A stretch of 60,000 nt of DNA from contig NC_081414.1 in assembly GCF_030272615.1 (NCBI RefSeq), forward strand, positions 817,358,396-817,418,395, in the 5' to 3' direction. This DNA is from Cryptomeria japonica (Eukaryota > Streptophyta > Pinopsida > Cupressales > Cupressaceae). The position numbers and the translations under genes were made by a program. Shown one piece after another: positions 56,782 to 60,000 of the stretch (positions are counted from its first letter, which is position 1; each line of letters starts with the position of its first letter). The notes under the pieces were generated by a model. It had not been told where the DNA came from, did not search any database, and saw only the letters and a program-made list of their open reading frames with translations.

Positions 56782-57516
56782 CTATTCTTCAGATAACATG
56801 TTGTCACATTCATGAGAATGACCGGTTCTTGTAGTAGAACTATTTCTGGTTTCTTTTCTTCTCCTTCTTGGTGCAGATATCATGGAGGCTTTGAAGGCAA
56901 CATCAATATTTGGTACACTGTTATCATAGTTGCTCAGTTCAAAGGCAGTCAACTTACCAATTAGTGAGTCAAGCAAAACACTAACTGTTCCCAAGGATCT
57001 AAGTTCCTGAATTATAGAAACCCTTATGGCATATTGTGTTAGCAAGGTTCTCATAATTTTTTTGACCACATCATCTTCTTCAAGATTTCCTCTAGCACTT
57101 CTGATGGAATTTACCACATCCTTTATTCTTTTTCTATATTGTTCTATGCTTTCTCCTTCTTGCATCCTCATCTCATCAAATTTGCCTCTTAAGTTGTCCA
57201 CCTTAGCCTTTTGAATATGAGGATCTCCTCCATAAACAGTGTTCAACTTATTCCACATTTCATAGGTTGTTTTTAGATCTTGAACCTCAGCATACTCATT
57301 ATCAAATAGAGTGATAGCAATCAGATCCATAGTTGTAGTGTTGTCCTGCCTTTCTTCTTTGATCTGATCTATAGTGAGAACCCCTATAGGTTCATTATAC
57401 TCTATGATTACATGATTCTAGTATTGATCTCCTAAGATTTTTAGGTAGAGATTCATTTGACCACACCATAAGGTGTAATTATCCTTAGAGAACTTAGGGC
57501 CCTCCTTTAACATCAT
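56782..57516 (-). pseudogene. Copia C gag (UBN2 family, one nonsense codon)
   Basis: Starts at the ATG pair near 57516 (MMLKEGPKF). The conserved Trp of DQYWNHVI is a TAG (57418-57420), where Copia B has TGG. Downstream it is open from 57330 to 56782. The shared TAG before the zinc knuckle is also present. Confidence 0.8.
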
Positions 57517-57579
57517 CTTGGATCTTTCCTTAAGTTGTTAAGCTCTTCTGAATCTAAGGACCAAGGCTCTAATATCAAT

Positions 57580-59075
57580 TGTTAGTCCCAACCAGTGCTG
57601 AGAGGGGAGGGGTGAATCAACACTTTACCAGTTTTACAAAATTAAAACCTTTTTACTCAAGTCTTTTCTAATTTAATATTCATCAATTCAAGTAGTTATT
57701 TTAGGAGAACATGCATGCATGAAAAGATACACAATAACACCAAGATTTATCTCATGGAAACCCAAATGGGAGAAGACCACAGTGTGAGTAGAAACTCACA
57801 AAATTTGCACTCTTCTAAAGTACGCCCGCTGAGGATCCATCCATGTTAGGAGATTACAAAGACACTGTTAGGTGTCACCTAGTTAAGGAATTTTATTTAA
57901 GGCCTATTATTGCCTTTACCCTGTTAGAGGTAGCCTTGTTGAAGGACTTAGGATCATCAATTAATATGCCACCCACTTAAGGGATTTTACAAGGGACCTG
58001 TTAAAGTCCACCCAGTTGAGGGATTTTGAGTTGCAATGGTTAGAAAGAAATGGGAAGTTGATCTGTTGGAATAGCTATTGATAGCTTGATTAGATCACAA
58101 TGAAATTCATACTCTGTCTGCACCGGTTGTGTCTACTCTACACTACATTGGTCCTCTAATCATACCCTCAGCTCTACACTTTGTCAGTCTACTTCAGACA
58201 CACTTTGTTCTACTAATTCATTTAGCACTTCCTCACTCTTCACTCTGCATTTTGGATCGCCTCTCATAGGATTTGCACTTTGCAATTTTTTCAATCAAAG
58301 AAAAGTTTTGTATGAACTCAAAATACTTTATAAACTCTCTGTCATCACCTTTAGGTGTTTCCTTAATCAATGCAATCACATATCTCAGTAGATTTCAAAT
58401 TCAAATCTTCCCGCTCTTTCTTTGCGCACCCTACAACAATTCTGCCAACTACTCAACCAAATCTGCCACTGCATCCCCCAAAAATAGCAACTTTTGGGTC
58501 GAGTTCAATCTTTTAAATGTGAACCAAAAAATCCACAAGTATTCATGGCTTTAACTGCATGATGACTGAGGTTGACTTCACCAAACTTTAGTTTGGTGTT
58601 GACACAAACTCACCAACTCACGTTTTGCCATCTCAGTAGTGTAACCGATCACCGCTCCATGATTTACGATGACCACCTATCTTCCTTCTACTTCACTAGT
58701 CTACCAATATACCACTACATTCTCCACTACCGATTCATCCTCTGATACCGGTTTGTAGTACTTTCATCAAGCCTCTTTTCTTGTTTTTCAAGTCACCTTA
58801 TGGGACTTCATCATCATTAGAATAGCCAACTTGAAGCTTTGACCTTAACACTGATCTTCTTGAATGATAGACCAATTAGCTTAGTTTGTCTTCCCTTGAG
58901 CCGATTGAACCTTGATCATCTATCTCTGATGTTGCTTCGATGTTGTTTGCAAGCCATCACCTTTTCTACTAAGATAAACCACTCCACCGGTCAGTGTTAG
59001 TAATCAATGACAAATCTTAGATAATATACCGGTTCACTGAAGTAACCGATTTACTCAATATCAATGATGCCAACA
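57580..59075 (-). repeat. 5' LTR of Copia C
   Basis: Begins TGTTAGTCCC and ends GCCAACA at 59075. It is 1496 bp. It differs from the Copia B LTR by scattered substitutions, a loss of about 40 bases near 58788 and a stretch of about 20 bases near 58446 that Copia B lacks. ACCGGT palindromes occur near 58122, 58748, 58986 and 59029. Confidence 0.85.
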
Positions 59076-60000
59076 GTTCCCCCATTTTCTTAAAATGGAC
59101 TGAGGTTGAACTTACTATATTATTTTCATAATGGAAAATGGGATTTCATATTTCAATGAAATTCACTATGTAAGTAGTTGTCTACCAACCTAAAAGTGAC
59201 ATCAATTATTACCTAACAAAATAGAATAATTTAATCCTCAATATACATTATGTGTCTATATTAACTCTCTAAAATAAGGGGATATTAACCAAGGTTTAAA
59301 GTGTACAGGTACTATTTTTATGAGTTTCTCAAATCTCACTTTAATAAGTGATTAAGCCCTTAAAATTTGGTCAAGTAACCCATGATTTAAAGGTGTAATT
59401 TTAATCTTAAGACAAAATTCTAATAAAGAGTAGATGATATGTTCAAAGTGTACACAACACAAAGGTCAAGAGGATTCTAGGGTTTCATACTACCATCATT
59501 CTTGATTAGTTCTAAGATTATATAGCCAAAATATGTCATTCCCAACAAACATAACTTAAGATGTAACAATCCCAAGAATTATGTTGTCGATAAGTTAATG
59601 GCATGAAGTTTATTTAGTATCAATCACCATGAAAATTTATCATTATTTTCCCAATCATGTTTCTAACAAAATCACCAAATACAAAAATCCATATATATAT
59701 TTATAGAGTTTAAGGGAATTGTATGGCGAGGATGCAAAATTAGCCCAATAACCTTTGTTAATGAGACTAAGTTTTCCCTCTGGTCATTCTACCTATAACT
59801 TAACCATAAAGTTCTTTTTTGGTTCTAGGTTTATTCAAAAAGTTAAATTAATTAAATATCTACTTGACCCATTCCCAAAGGTCAACTTCTATCCATTGGG
59901 TACGTTAAGACCCTATTTACATTGGATAATTACAGTTATATTTCTTTTTTTTAATACAAGGTAATTCTAATAAAATTTAGTTCACAACATAATTTCTTTT
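59076..60000. other. Right flank without recognisable genes
   Basis: Bases 59076-59507 repeat the flank at 49982-50413. From 59508 the sequence is unique in the window, AT-rich, and has only one short frame (59755-59964) without motifs. It may be older host or transposon sequence. Confidence 0.5.

Larger units (their letters stand above)
50423..59507. repeat. Tandem duplication, copy B
   Basis: The fuller copy. It starts with the 16-bp CACTA TIR and CCA and contains the whole end of the Gypsy 3' ORF, a complete Gypsy LTR, Copia C without the deletions of copy A, its LTR and the flank. Homology to copy A stops at 59507, where copy A ends at 50413. Confidence 0.9.

Noticed and set aside
1-60000. 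tRNA, rRNA or other structured RNA genes
   Set aside because: No tRNA-like A/B boxes with a cloverleaf and no rRNA-like sequence were noticed. A tRNAscan/Infernal run would be decisive, and any high-scoring hit would overturn this.

Overview
This window looks like a gene-poor stretch of a large, AT-rich, repeat-swollen seed-plant genome. It is most likely a conifer or other gymnosperm, an inference from the transposon families, the PLS-type PPR fragment and the near absence of host genes. I see no intact host gene. Almost every coding-like segment is a decayed transposon protein or a captured host fragment.

Layout from the outside in. (1) Bases 1-1632 are the 3' end of a plus-strand Sirevirus-like Copia element (coiled-coil ORF, three polypurine tracts, LTR 838-1632). 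It sits in the 3' part of a minus-strand Copia element, Copia A (1633-7589; 5' LTR 5949-7589). (2) Copia A abuts a truncated 3' LTR (7590-8933) of a second minus-strand Copia, Copia B, and appears to have landed inside that LTR. (3) Copia B is split at 9395 by a 35.3 kb Ty3/Gypsy element of Tat type (9396-44706) flanked by the 5-bp target duplication GTATT. Copia B resumes at 44707 and ends with its 5' LTR at 48465-49981. (4) The Gypsy element carries gag, protease, an extra RNase H, RT, a degenerate RNase H, integrase, an antisense ORF and a very long sense 3' ORF with a plant-mobile-domain-like N-terminus and a coiled-coil C-terminal half. That 3' ORF is split by (5) a 22.8 kb CACTA (En/Spm) transposon (20027-42865; TSD CCA, 16-bp TIRs). 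The CACTA contains a PPR gene fragment, a decayed copy of the splicing-factor gene CWC22, a decayed TNP2-type transposase, a long palindrome, and (6) a 7.9 kb LTR element with gag and protease only (34506-42377).

The right quarter is a direct tandem duplication. Copy A (42850-50413) and copy B (50423-59507) both hold the end of the Gypsy 3' ORF, the Gypsy LTR, Copia B/C internal sequence and LTR, and a flank of about 430 bp. The duplicated segment begins exactly at the inner edge of the CACTA right TIR. Copy A has lost about 1.5 kb by several deletions and has gained stop codons at CAG/CTG sites. The last 490 bases (59508-60000) show nothing I recognise.

Order of events inferred from nesting: Copia B, then Gypsy, then CACTA, then the tandem duplication. 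The gag-protease LTR element entered the CACTA later than the CACTA itself, and Copia A entered the Copia B LTR at an unresolved time. None of the elements appears autonomous today: all pol genes carry stops, frameshifts or lost catalytic residues.
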